Notes: a model not told the origin generated them from the letters alone. Shown: positions 34,706 to 45,860, numbered from the stretch's first letter. The stretch is 64,000 nucleotides of DNA from Diphasiastrum complanatum (GCA_029204225.1 CM055108.1:23178326-23242325); one strand, 5' to 3'. Numbers and translations: made by a program.

Positions 34706-36545
34706 TCTTTAATCATAGGTTGAAGATATGTACCTAAGTACCCTTTTGGCCATTTTTCAATGATGAATAGTAGGATTTTGCATAGCTTGGATCAACTTAT
34801 AAACACTAAAACTTACATCAGGCCTAGTTATGGTGAGCCAAATTAAGGAGCCTATAAGACTCCTAAAAAGGGTGATGTCCATGAAGGATCTTTCATCACC
34901 TTTGTTAGGGTCTTTTACAATTTGCTCCATAGGAGTATCAATACTCTTACAATCTATCATATTGAATTTTTTTTACATTGAAAGAGCATACTTGCATTGA
35001 CAAACAAACGCTTTCTCATTATGGAAATCAATCTCTAATCCTAATATGTAATGAATTTTTCCAAGATCTTGCATCTTGAATTCTTTTCCAAGTGCAATTT
35101 TGGTTTCTTCAACTAAATTGATACAACTTCTTGTCAGGATAATATCATCAACATAAATGAGAAGAATGACAATATCTCTATCATAAAACTTGACATACAA
35201 GGAAGGATCATAGTCACTAAGATTAAATCCTAGAATCAAGAAAAGTGCTAAGTCAAGAATACCACGATCTTGGAGCTTGCTTTAGTCCATAGAGACTTTT
35301 GAAGAGCAAGCAAACTTTGGTCTTGTCTTGGATGAACCCAAGAGGTTGATCCATATAAATTTCTTGTTCTAGATATCCATTTAAAAATGCATTTGAGACA
35401 TCTAGTTGAAAAACTTGCCATTTGAAAAAACAAGCAATAGAAATTATGATTCTAATTGATACCATCTTTGCAACTGGAGCAAAAGTCTCCTCATAATCAA
35501 GTCCATAAACTTGAGCAAAACCCTTTGCACAAAGTCTTGCCTTGTACTTGTTGATTGTGCCATCTTGATTATATTTGACTCGGAAAACCCATTTGCAACC
35601 AATGGTGTGCTTGTTGGATGGAAGATCCACAAGCTCCCATGTCTTGTTGGCAATCAATGCATAATATTCCTCCTTCATGGCTAGAAACCATTCCTTTGAG
35701 TTGAGTGCATCATATACATCCTTTGGCTCCTCATGTGAAAGAAAATAAGCATAATTAGTAGAGTTGAGTTTCACTTTCTTGCCTTTATCTCCATATGTAA
35801 GCCTCTTAGGCTCGGATCTTTCTCTTTGTGATCTCCTTGGTGAAAAAATTTGAGGTGACTCCTCTTTAATTCTTGGCCCCATCTCTCCATGATAATCTTC
35901 AAGGGTGATGATAGGAGAATGCTTTTGAGAATCTTTGATCTCGGCCTCATCAAAGATGTATTTTTTATTCTCATGGAAAATAACATCAGGCTACTCTCAA
36001 TTGTAACTAAGGTAGAGGGAACATAAATTCTGTAAGCCTTCTTGTTGGATGAGTATCCAACCATGATCCCTTTGACTGAATTTGGATCATCTCTTTTCCT
36101 TGTTTCCAAGGGTACATGAACAAAGCAAGCACATCCAAAAATTCCAATATTAAAAAGGCAAAGAAGCTTCAACTGGGATTGCTTTAGCACATTCACAAAG
36201 ATTCAGCAACTCCATTTTGAGATGGAGAATAAGCACAAGAAAACTCTCTCTTAATCTCTTCAACCTCACAATAATCATAGAACTTGTTGGAGATGTATTC
36301 ACCTCCTCCATCACATCTTAAATCTTTAACTTTGAAAGAAATCTATTTCTCAACATAAGCTTTGAAGACTAGGAAGTGATAAAATACCACAGCTTTTGAA
36401 GAAAGTAGGTACAACCAACTATATCTTATAAAATCATCAATGAAGGTAACAAAACAAGTTGCACCACCAAGACTTTTTGAGGAAGAAAAATGAACATCCG
36501 AGTGAATTAATTCCAAAGGATGAGAAGACTTTTGATATGGCTTTT
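34706..36545 (-). pseudogene. Older copia element, 3' half (integrase core to RT)
   Basis: Read right to left. The integrase core is at 36343-36558 (HPLELIHSDVHFSSSKS, FVTFIDDF). The integrase tail is at about 35900-36200 (GIFGCACFVHVPLETRKRDD, KGIMVGYSSNKKAYRIY). RT follows at 35253-35882 ([55 protein letters not shown]), then YVDDIIL at 34973-35239, and CKSIDTPMEQIVKDP at 34757-34960. The frame is broken repeatedly and RNase H is missing left of 34706. The right edge is the insertion point of the younger element. The other half continues at 43661. Confidence 0.9.
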
Positions 36546-37282
36546 TGTTGAATTTCACACGTGTGGACTGTCCACTACATGTACTTGTGATCTCCTAAGG
36601 TGTGTAGATGCACCAAGATCAAGACTAGATTGAGATTCAAGATCAATCTTGAATCCTATGGCAAAAACACACTACTACATGCATTCGATCACTTCCAACT
36701 CTCACTCACACGTGTGGGAAGTATTCAAAAAATAATTTAAGTAAAAACAAGCTGCTCTCCTCGAGTAGAAAGAGAAAATGCATCAAGAGCTCTCGGGTAG
36801 AGAGAGAAAGCTAGAAATCCAATAACTCACAAAATCCATGAAATCACCAAATCAATTGACTTCAAAATGAGGAGTACAATGATAATAGTAGGTCCACGAG
36901 CTACCACTATGCTTAACTATGATTGGACCACATTTTGTCACCTCTTGATCCTATTGGATCATTGATCTATGCACCTCTTCATTCTATTGGACTATATTCA
37001 AGCACATCTCAATTTCCTATTGGACCTCACAAGGTTCCACCTCTATATCCTATTGGACCTCTTGGAATTCATCAAACAAAAACTTTACACTTGTCTACAC
37101 TCTAATTAGCAAGTGTTTAGCCTCTTACTCTATTTTGGCTCAATAGTGGCATTACAAGTGGAAATGCATAATTTGCCATCTATGCCAAATTTATTCCTAT
37201 CAACATCCTACACCTAGATGCTTGATGTAAAAAATATAAGACCCCTATATCTAACATAGATAATATTTTTCAATTCTTCACA
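36546..37282 (-). repeat. 3' LTR of the younger copia (737 bp)
   Basis: On the plus strand it runs TGTTGAATTTCACACG to CAATTCTTCACA. It carries palindromic CACACGTGTGG motifs at 36556 and 36707 and five ATTGG boxes at ~33-bp spacing (36922-37056), which are CCAAT on the sense strand. It is complete, unlike the 5' copy. Confidence 0.92.
36922..37056 (-). promoter_or_regulatory. Array of five CCAAT boxes in the LTR
   Basis: ATTGG on the plus strand occurs at 36922, 36953, 36986, 37019 and 37052. The last four sit in imperfect 33-bp units (CTATTGGA-C). On the sense (minus) strand these are CCAAT boxes upstream in U3. CCAAT binds NF-Y factors in plants; promoter use here is inference. The 5' LTR has the same array at about 43300-43434. 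Confidence 0.55.
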
Positions 37283-37296
37283 CTCCTCCTAAAAAA

Positions 37297-40200
37297 TTAT
37301 CTATGAAGATTTGAGCATTGATCTTGATATAACTCCAAGATTAGATCTATCTTGACGAAAGCACTTTTGCTCAAAGGCTTGGTGAGTAGATCGGCAATAC
37401 AAGAGGACGAGTTGACATGCTCCAAATAGATTTCTCCTCCAATAAGCTTTTCTCTCACAAAATGGTGTGCCACTTCTATGTGCTTGCTTCTTGCATGAAA
37501 TATGGGATTATTGGCAAGAGCTTGGGCCGAAATGTTATCACACTTGATCATTGGTAGATCATCCTCCTTGATGCACTTTAGTTCCATTAATAACCTCTTG
37601 ATCCAAAGCACTTCTTTGGTAGTTGTAGTGAGTGCTTTGTACTCGGCCTCACATGAAGAGAGAAATATAGTATCTTGTTTTTTGGAAAGCCAAGATATTA
37701 GATTGCCTCCAAGAAAGATAGTGTATGCACTAATAGACTTTCGATCCATCGTGTCACTTGCAAAGTCCGAATCCGAGTAGCCAATAATGGATAGATCTTC
37801 ACTTTTATAGAGTAGACCATAATCACAAGATGAAGATACATATCTTAGAATCCTCTTGGCCATCTTCCAATGATGGATCTTAGGTTCTTCCATAAATTGA
37901 CTCAATTTGTGCACACAAAACCTAAGATCGGGCCTAGTAATGGTAAGCCAAATCAAGGAGCCTACAAGACTCCTAAAAAGTGTGATGTCCTCAAAGGATC
38001 TTTCATTACCTTTGTTAGGATCTTTTACAATTTGCTCCATTGGAGTATCTATGCTCTTAGAATTTTCCATATGGAATTTTTTCAACATAGAGTGAGCATA
38101 TCTAGATTGGCATATAAAGACATGATTTTCATAAAAATCAATTTCTAGGCCTAGGATGTAATGTATCACTCCTAGATCTTGCATTTTAAACTCACATCCA
38201 AGTGCTAGCTTGGTTTCATCAACTAGCTTGATACAACTTCCACAAAGAATAATGTCATCAACATAAATTAGAAGAATGACAATATTGCTATCAACAAACT
38301 TTAGATACATGGAAGGATCATAGTCACTAAGAGTAAATCCTAGTGAGATAAGAAAAGAGTTAAGTCTTGAATACCATGATCTTGGTGCTTGCTTGAGTCC
38401 ATAAAGACTTTTGAAGAGCAAGCACACTTTGGACTCATCCTTGATGAATCCTTGAGGTTGTTCCATATAGATCTCCTCCTCAAGATAACCATTTAGAAAA
38501 GCATTGGATAGATCTAATTGGAACACCTTCCACTTGAAAAAACAAGCAAGAGAAATAAGAATTCTTATTGTCACCATCTTTGCAACAGGTGCAAAGGTCT
38601 CCTCATAATCAAGACCATGGATTTGAGCAAATCCTTTGGCACATAATCTTGCTTTATGCTTGTTGATGGTGCCATCATGATTGAACTTGATCCGAAATAC
38701 CCACTTGCAACCAATCACATGCTTGTTGGAAGGAGGATCCACAAGCTCCCAAGTATTGTTGGTGATCAATGCATCATAATCTTGCTTCATGGCATCATAC
38801 CACTCCTTGGTATTGAGTGCCTCTTGTACATTCTTTGGCTCTTCATGAGAGACATAAAAAACATAATTAGTGGAATCAAGATCCACTTGTTTGCCTTTGT
38901 CAACATATGAGAGCCTCTTAGGCTCGGATCTATCTCTCATGGATCTTCTTGGTGAAAAAATCCGAGGAGAGTCTTCTTCAAATCTCGACCCCATCACATC
39001 ATGATTGTCTTCAAAATCAATAATTGATGATGCATCCATAGATTTCTTGATCTCGGCCTCTTCAAATGATGAGTGTTGATCTTCATGAAAGACAACATCT
39101 CTACTTTCAATAACCTGAGAAGTAGAGAGTATAAAGACTCTATAGGCCTTCTTGGTGGATGAGTATCCAACCATGATCCCTTTGCATGCACTAGGATCTT
39201 CCTTCTTCCTTGTTTCCAAGGGAATATGGACAAAGCATAAGCATCCAAAAACTCTAAGGTGATCAACCTTAGGCTTCTTAAAAAATAAGATTTCATATGG
39301 TGACTTTCCTCCAAGAGCTATATGTGGGAGCCTATTGCAAAGATAATTTGCACAGTTAATGGCTTCTCCCTAAAAATCTTTGGGCAAAGATGCCTCAATT
39401 CTCATAGATTTTGCACATTCACATAGAGATCTATTCTTTCTCTCGGCCACTCCATTTTGAGATGGAGAGTAGGCACAAGAAAACTCTCTTTTAATGCCTT
39501 CAAGCTCACAAAAATCTTGAAATTTATTGGAGATATATTCACCACCTCCATCACTTCTAAGAGCTTTAATCTTGAATGAGAATTGCTTCTCTACATAAGC
39601 TTTGAAAATAAGGAAATGATAAAACACCATAGATTTTGAAGCAAGAAGATATATCCAAGTGAATCTTGTGTAATCATCAATGAAAGTAACAAAACAAGTG
39701 GCTCCTCCCTTGCTTGTAGTTGATGAGAAATGCACATCCGAGTGGATTAACTCCAAAGGATGCTTGCTTTTGATAGAAGATCTTGTAAATGGCTTTTTGT
39801 GAGATTTAGCAATAGCACAAGCCTCACAAGGCTTGATCTTCTTGGAGAATGACTTTGGCAAGCCAATAGCTTTGGATTCTTTGATCATAGAGAGCATGGA
39901 TTTGTAGTTGGGATGTCCCAACCTCCTATGCCATAATTCCTCCATAGAGAGCTTGTTCACAAGAGCAACGTTACAAGCATTCACATACTCATTTGGATCT
40001 AGTTTATAGATGCCACCAAATCTAGATCCTAATGCAAGTATCTCATCATTCTTCTTGATAGTGCAAGTATCAACATTGAATTTTACATCAAGGCCATTAT
40101 CAAGCAATTGGCCAACACTAATAAGATTCTTGGTAAGCTTAGGTACATAAAGAACTCTAGAGAGAGAAAGAACTTTAGAGGATGCAAGCTTCAAGGGAAT

Positions 40201-41343
40201 GTTCCCTATGCCTTCAATAGGACATTCAAAATCATTTGCAGTGTATATTGATTTCTTCACTCCATCATAAGGTGCAATAGAAGAGAAAGAGTCCTTGGAG
40301 CTACACATATGTGAAGAGGCTCCACTATCAATATACCATAGGCCGTCCTTCTTGAAAGGAGTAGATGAGAAACTAGAGACCATAAGAGATCCCTCTCCAT
40401 CACTTGCAATAGTGTCTTCCTTCTCATTGGTAATATTGGCTTGCTTGAGTTGATTCTTCTTTTTGAAGCAATTGGTGGCATAATGACCTTTCTTGCCACA
40501 ATAAAAGCACTTGATCTTCTTCTTCTTCTTGAGCTTGGATGATGAAACATTAGAGGAATCATCTTCCTCCTCATCTTTGTCTTTGGATTTGACTTTGTCC
40601 TTGCTTGAGGATTGTTGATGTTGGTTTTTGCTCCTCTCTTTGTGCTTATCCTTGGCAAAGAGAGCTTTGCCATCATTATGAGTGAGAGAAAGCTTGTTCA
40701 TCCTCAAGAGCTTGTACTCTTGTCTTGATTCTTCTGAAATTAGCACACTTTGGAGAGCCTCCAAACTTGGTAGCTCCTCCTTAATGGCATAGGATTGGAC
40801 AAGATTATCAAATTCACTTCTCAAGCCATTGAGAATGACTTGAACTAGCTCATTTTGATTGATGGAATCACCAATACAAGCAAGCTCTCTATGAATATCT
40901 TTTACTCTCAAAACATAACTAGATGCACTCTCATCACTCTTTTGGCTACTTTGAAAGATTTGATTCCTAAGAGTCAGAAGCCTAGAGGTATTCTTAGCCT
41001 CATAGATAGTCTTGAGATAATCCCAAGCTTCTTTGGCTGTTGTACAAGTACCTATCTCCCTCAATATCTCATTAGAGACATTCATCTTAATGCAGTGGAG
41101 AGCCATCCTAGCTCTCTTTTTGTATTTTTGAACCTCTTGAAGAACTTGTGGTTCTTCTTCAAGGCCAAGAACTATGTCCATCACGTCTTGAAGGATCAAG
41201 ATGGACTCCATCCTCATTTTCCAAATTGAATAATTTGAAGTGGTCAATCTTTCACTTGGTTCCAACAAGGATGAACCCATTGAATACATTTGAAGTGAAG
41301 AAAACTCAAATGATGAACAGTAAATGTTGTTACACACTTTCAA
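37297..41343 (-). pseudogene. Ty1/copia gag-PR-INT-RT-RNase H polyprotein with one internal stop
   Basis: One minus-strand frame of about 1,348 codons, interrupted by a single TAG at 39370-39372 that replaces a conserved Trp (relatives read WGEAIN). The probable start is MGSSLLEP near 41280. Residues before the stop (numbered from 41343): gag core ~30-200, CCHC knuckle C279, C282, H287, C292, protease DSGASSHM at 339, pre-integrase WHRRLGH at 471, integrase zinc residues C506/C509, catalytic D536, D598, E634 (D,D-35-E). After the stop (numbered from 39219): integrase tail 11-45, RT FQLDLSNAFLNG ~233 and YVDD 319-322, RNase H YSDSDFASD ~481, CEAEY 523, CDN 560. The last ~18 residues look frame-shifted relative to relatives. 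It would otherwise encode all functions for retrotransposition. Confidence 0.93.
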
Positions 41344-42034
41344 TAGGATCCAATAATTGAGTACTATCTCCTCCTATGAAAGATCTTACAACAATTTGTG
41401 AATTGATTCTCACTAGCTACTCAAATCTCTCTAAAACAAGATCTATTTCACATCAAATGATGGAGTATAGGAAAAGTTAGGATCTAACACTCTTAGCACG
41501 TGTGAAATACACTAAGAAACCAAATTTGACTCAAATACAATGATATTGCATGAAACAAAATGGCTAAGATCTCAAAACAGTGCCTAGATCACATATAAAT
41601 GAGATTGGCGAGCATACAACTGTGATTTTGGATCAACCAAGCAATCTCTTGACCAAACCAAATGTGTCCACCCAGGTCTAGGTGCCCTACCTAACCCTCT
41701 TCAAAAGCTTATAACTTTTGATTGGCTCAACCAAATGGAATGAAACTGATTGCAACAGAAACTAGACAAAAATAGCTTCAAAACAAGCTATCAAGCAAGA
41801 TAAATGGATTAAACATGAGAGAGAACTTCCAAACTGAAATTGGATGTTCCTCACATGTGTCTGAGCACCTGATTCCGTACAGTACCAGGTCATACCCAGT
41901 CAATGTCCTTTTGATCTCTTTTGATCCAAGATTGAACAAGATAGCTAGGAAAATGGGCCTTGACAACTTCTAGCTCAAGATTGATGAAATTTTTTTCACT
42001 TAGATGGATCAAATTGCATGGTAACCTTAGGTAG

Positions 42035-42046
42035 GCTCTGATACCA
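42035..42046 (-). other. Primer-binding site, initiator tRNA-Met
   Basis: The minus strand reads TGGTATCAGAGC, directly abutting the 5' LTR that starts at 42047. Confidence 0.93.
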
Positions 42047-42206
42047 TGTTGAATTTCACACGTGTGGACTGTCCACTACATGTACTTGTGATCTCCTAAG
42101 GTGTGTAGATGCACCAAGATCAAGACTAGATTGAGATTCAAGATCAATCTTGAATCCTATGGCAAAAACACACTAATACATGCATTCAATCACTTCCAAC
42201 TCTCAC

Positions 42207-42623
42207 ATGAAAAATGGAAGAAAAGAGAGGAAGAGCAAGGACATTCATCAATCCATTTCTAAAGAGAATCAATCTGCTTTTTTAAAATGAGGAAATGAAC
42301 ATGAGGAGCAACTCAAGTTGGTCCCTTTTTATAGTAGATGAATCCTATTGGTCCAGTCTTTCCTCTCTTTTTATTCAAATTTAAAACAGTGTGGGAACCA
42401 TCAAAATTGGAGGGAAACCCAACTTTATTCACTAACTTGACATTTAGGCCCCGCGACATTAAAAGTACCACAAAAAAGCCTAAAGTCCTTTTATTAACTT
42501 TTAACTAATCAATCAAATAACTATGTGATCATCGGGTTGGACTTACACACGCAGGGTGCCAAATCGCTCTCACTTATTAACTAGGGTTAGGGTTGTCTTG
42601 GGATCTGCAAACCCTTCAACAGT
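42207..42623 (-). repeat. Foreign LTR fragment with TATA box
   Basis: Minus-strand sequence starting TGTTGAAGGGTTTGC at 42623, preceded by a purine tract (GGTGGGGGATAC, minus strand, 42624-42635). This is the start of an LTR from another element family. It contains CTATAAAAAGGG (minus, near 42335-42346), a good TATA box. The outer part of this LTR is missing. Confidence 0.6.
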
Positions 42624-42635
42624 ATCCCCCACCAA

Positions 42636-43121
42636 AACTGGTGGTGGTCCATGACACCTGCAATATGCAGTTATTGGGAATTTTTATTGGCTTCGCACCG
42701 AATCTTAATTAAATGATACTGCACCTTCTCCATAAAGTCAAGGCGTGCAGTATTGAAATCCAAATTATGCGACAGGAAACAACGGTGGGCTCCGGCAATC
42801 CACTTGGAAGTTGTCCATGAGTTGAAGCGGGATTCCCAAGAGCCTCCCATCATAGCCGCATGGAAATACAGTCGAGCAATTGGCAGCTGATCTTTGATTT
42901 GCTCTGAGGCCATCGGCTTATTTGGATCAAATGCCAAGGCAGGAAGGCAATCGTCCCATTTGGTTGCCACTGACATCAACAGAGTTAGATCTTTTGCAAA
43001 CATTGCCGATTGTTACACCGTTGGATCCAGAGAGTGGACATACTCTCTCTGATATGCTTGTAAGGCCCGGTGGAAATCCACTGAAATGTTTCAGCTGTAA
43101 GGCTGATGGATGATTGGCCAA
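42636..43121 (-). pseudogene. Unrecognised coding-like fragment upstream of the foreign LTR
   Basis: The minus-strand frame 42671-43003 (110 codons) reads like real protein: LMSVATKWDDCLPALAF, then QLPIARLYFHAAMMGGSW, then LDFMEKVQYHL. Reading upstream to about 43090 with stops gives DFHRALQAYQREYV. It ends 35 bp before the purine tract, so it was the 3'-terminal coding sequence of the donor element. It does not match integrase, RT, RNase H or chromodomain motifs. It could be a gag or accessory protein of an unfamiliar lineage or a captured host exon. I do not assign a function. Confidence 0.45.
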
Positions 43122-43660
43122 TTGGACGTATGGATGGTGATTTTATCCATAGCCAATCCCAAATCTTTTCATTTTTGTCTTCGCGGCATTGGCACGTAAT
43201 AAGGATCTGCCCACCATGAAATCACCAAATCAATTGACTTCAAAATGAGGAGTACAATGATACTAGTAGGTCCACGAGCTACCACTATGCTTAACTATGA
43301 TTGGACCACATTTTGTCACCTCTTGATCCTATTGGATCATTGATCTATGCACCTCTTAATTCTATTGGACTATATTCAAGCACACCTCAATATCCTATTG
43401 GACCTCACAAGGTTCCACCTCTATATCCTATTGGACCTCTTGGAATTCATCAAACAAAAACTTTACACTTGTCTACACTCTAATTAGCAAGTGTTTAGCC
43501 TCTTACTCTATTTTGGCTCAATAGTGGCATTACAAGTGGAAATGCATAATTTGCCATCTATGCCAAATTTATTCCTATCAACATCCTACACCTAGATGCT
43601 TGATGTAAAAAACATAAGACCCCTATATCTAACATAGATAATCTTTTTCAATTCTTCACA

Positions 43661-44664
43661 CTTTCTATGTGATTTTGCAATAGCACAAGCCTCACAAGGC
43701 TTGATGTCCTTGGAAAGTGATCTTGGAAGGCCAATAGCCTTATCGTTCTTGATCATAGAAAGCATAGACTTATAGTTAGGATGCCCCAACCTTCTATGCC
43801 ATAACTCCTCCTCATAAATAAGAGCAATTTCACAAAAGTTTGCATTCTCATAAGAATTGAACTTGAAGATGCCACCATATCTAGATCCATTAGCTAGGAT
43901 CTCGTCATCTTTCTTGATAAAACAAGTATTGGAATTGAATATTACATCACAACCACAATCAAGCAACTTTCCAACACTTATCAAGTTCTTTGTAAGCTTA
44001 GGAACAAAAAGAACATTGGAAAGTGTTAGAACTTTAGAAGAAGCAAGTTTTAATTGAATGTTGCCAATTCCTTCAATAGAGCATTCATGATCGTTTGCAG
44101 TATAAATAGATCTTTTAAGTCCTTTATAAGGTACAATAGAGTCAAAAGACTCCTTTGAACAACACATATGTGATGAGGCTCCACTATCGATATACCATGC
44201 TCCATCTTCCTTGAAGGGTGTTGAAAAAAAACTTGACACCATGAGTGATCCTTCTCCATCACTTGCAATAAAGTCTTCTTCTTTCTCATTAGAGAGATTT
44301 GCTTGTTTCAGTTGATTTTTCTTTTTGAAGCAATTAGAGGTATAGTGCCCCTTCTTGCCACAAAAGAAACACTTGACTTTCTTCATTTTAATGAAGTGTA
44401 GAGCCATTCTAGCTCTCTTCCTATACTTTGGTATTTCAAGCTGTGCTTGAGGCTCCTCCTCAATACCAAGTACTATGTCCATAGAACTGATTCCATCCTA
44501 ACCTTCCATATTGAATAATTGGAGGTACTTAGTCTTTCACTTGGTTCTAAGAGATATCCTCCTACAGGTGCCATATTGTGCACTATAGGTATTTTCAAGG
44601 GTGTGCTACCATTCCTATGTGAAAAACTTGCAACTATATTTGAGATAGATCTCAAATATTCCAT
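43661..44664 (-). pseudogene. Older copia element, 5' half (gag remnant, protease, pre-integrase)
   Basis: The continuation of the 34706-36545 element across the younger insertion. Read right to left. The gag start is at 44473-44573 (MAPVGGYLLEPSERL, SNYSIWKVRMESVL). A frameshift leads into a 296-codon frame with ARMALHFIKM joined directly to KKVKCFFCGKKGHYTSNC, so ~190 gag residues are deleted in frame. Next are the protease WYIDSGASSHM, VLFVPKLTKNLISVG, and the pre-integrase ELWHRRLGHPNYKSM, ending ACAIAKSHRK at the insertion point. Confidence 0.9.
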
Positions 44665-44699
44665 AAAACAAGATAATCTAGATCAGTCTCTCAAAATGG

Positions 44700-45032
44700 A
44701 TTGACGAACATAGACGAGTTTGGATTCTACTTTTGGCACGTGTTAGATGCTATAAAAGAAAACACTAATGATTCAAAGAAGGCTCAAAAGTGTTCAATAA
44801 CATCAACTTTGTCTTGAATGTGATAGCCATGTTTCTACAAGCATATTATTGATATTTCTAAGTCTACATTCTATATGCAAGTTGTATACTACCAACTAGA
44901 CTTGAAGAACCCATGTAGCTCGAGTTTCTTCTAGGCCAAATTTGGCATTTACAATATGAAACAACAAACTCACATAGAAAAAAACTTTGTGACAAGCCTA
45001 AAGTCAAGATAGATGATTTTTTATTTTCAACA
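44700..45032 (-). repeat. 5' LTR remnant of the older copia
   Basis: The minus strand starts TGTTGAAAATAAAAAATC at 45032 and matches the start of the plus-strand LTR at 62806 for ~200 bp (shared GCCAAATTTGGCCTAGA, ACTCGAGCTA, AAGTCTAGTTGGTAG, ACAACTTGCATATAG). The inner end is unclear because the primer-binding site and leader appear deleted. Confidence 0.75.
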
Positions 45033-45708
45033 GTTACCAATGTGCTTGCAAGAATTGAGGCCAAGGGAGCATATGATTTTAAAAGACTATTGAGTAGAAG
45101 AACAAACTTCCCATGTTCATCAATTATGCATTTGATGGTTGCAAGTTTTTTTAAAATGGCTTACAACTCTTGAAAATACTCACCCATAGAGTCAGTTTTT
45201 GACATTTTCAAGAGTGAGGTTTCTTCTCAATTGTATATGTTAATAGAGAGAAACTCGCAAAAAGTTTACTCATAGATTGTCAAAACCCCTAGTTGGGTCT
45301 TATGTGAGAAAATACTTCTTGTAGGTAGCAATGGTAGCTAACAATGATAGAGATTATGATTAACAATCAAGTGCTCTCACCCAATGAATGGAAACTCCAA
45401 TAACAAATAGTACTTCTGCATACATTCAATGACATGTGACAAACAATTGTTAACGATTACCCATTCTACAACAACTCCACCCGTAATACCATTTTTTGTA
45501 ACTACCCATAACTGATTAGCTATGGAAGCACTTTACTTGTAAGACATTGTAAACAAACACTTACGAATGCTTGGAATATCATAAGCATCTGTAAAAATTT
45601 CCTAATGCCACTTAACATGACTAACTTGATGTGAGTCCATATGCCTCGTCCATCTTTACACAAAGAAAGCAGTAATATTATGGCACAAAATTGGCCAAGT
45701 ACAATGTG
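45033..45708. other. AT-rich stretch, nothing recognised
   Basis: No supported gene, LTR edge or repeat. Confidence 0.5.
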
Positions 45709-45795
45709 TGTGAAGAATTGCCAAAAATTGGCAAATCTGGCTTGATCAAAAACCATGTAGAATAGTGTAAATTGTGTACACAAGTGGGTCCCACA
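45709..45795 (+). repeat. Copia LTR end fragment (87 bp), inverted relative to the 33-kb LTR
   Basis: TGTGAAGAATTGCC to GTGGGTCCCACA matches the reverse complement of 26653-26740 (about four differences). That is the outer part missing from the 5' LTR at 32991-33603. It ends within 1-2 bp of the complementary break point. Confidence 0.8.
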
Positions 45796-45860
45796 TTTTT
45801 TGTAGACATTTCATTGTCATACCATTTCTATTTTGAATTCCATGGATAGCCAACGAGTTG

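Larger units (their letters stand above)
36546..43660 (-). mobile_element. Younger, nearly complete Ty1/copia element nested in an older copia
   Basis: The 3' LTR is 36546-37282, the purine tract 37283-37292 (revcomp TTAGGAGGAG), the polyprotein 37297-41343, the primer-binding site 42035-42046 and the 5' LTR 42047-43660 (containing a foreign segment). The flanks are CTTTT at 36541-36545 and CTTTC at 43661-43665. The uninterrupted relative at 60330-60345 reads CTTTC (as its complement) at this site, so the duplication is CTTTC with one later change. Shared LTR segments differ at about nine positions over ~600 bp by eye, so the insertion is fairly recent. Confidence 0.92.
42047..43660 (-). repeat. 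5' LTR of the younger copia, with ~1-kb foreign replacement
   Basis: 42047-42206 matches 36546-36705 (two differences) and 43218-43660 matches 36837-37282. The ~130 bp between these in the 3' LTR is absent here and replaced by 42207-43217. No duplication flanks the foreign piece. Confidence 0.9.

Noticed and set aside
36923-37105. Small ORF with repeated PIG motif (also at 43301-43483)
   Set aside because: It is antisense to the copia LTR and reflects the 33-bp CCAAT-box repeat, not a protein.
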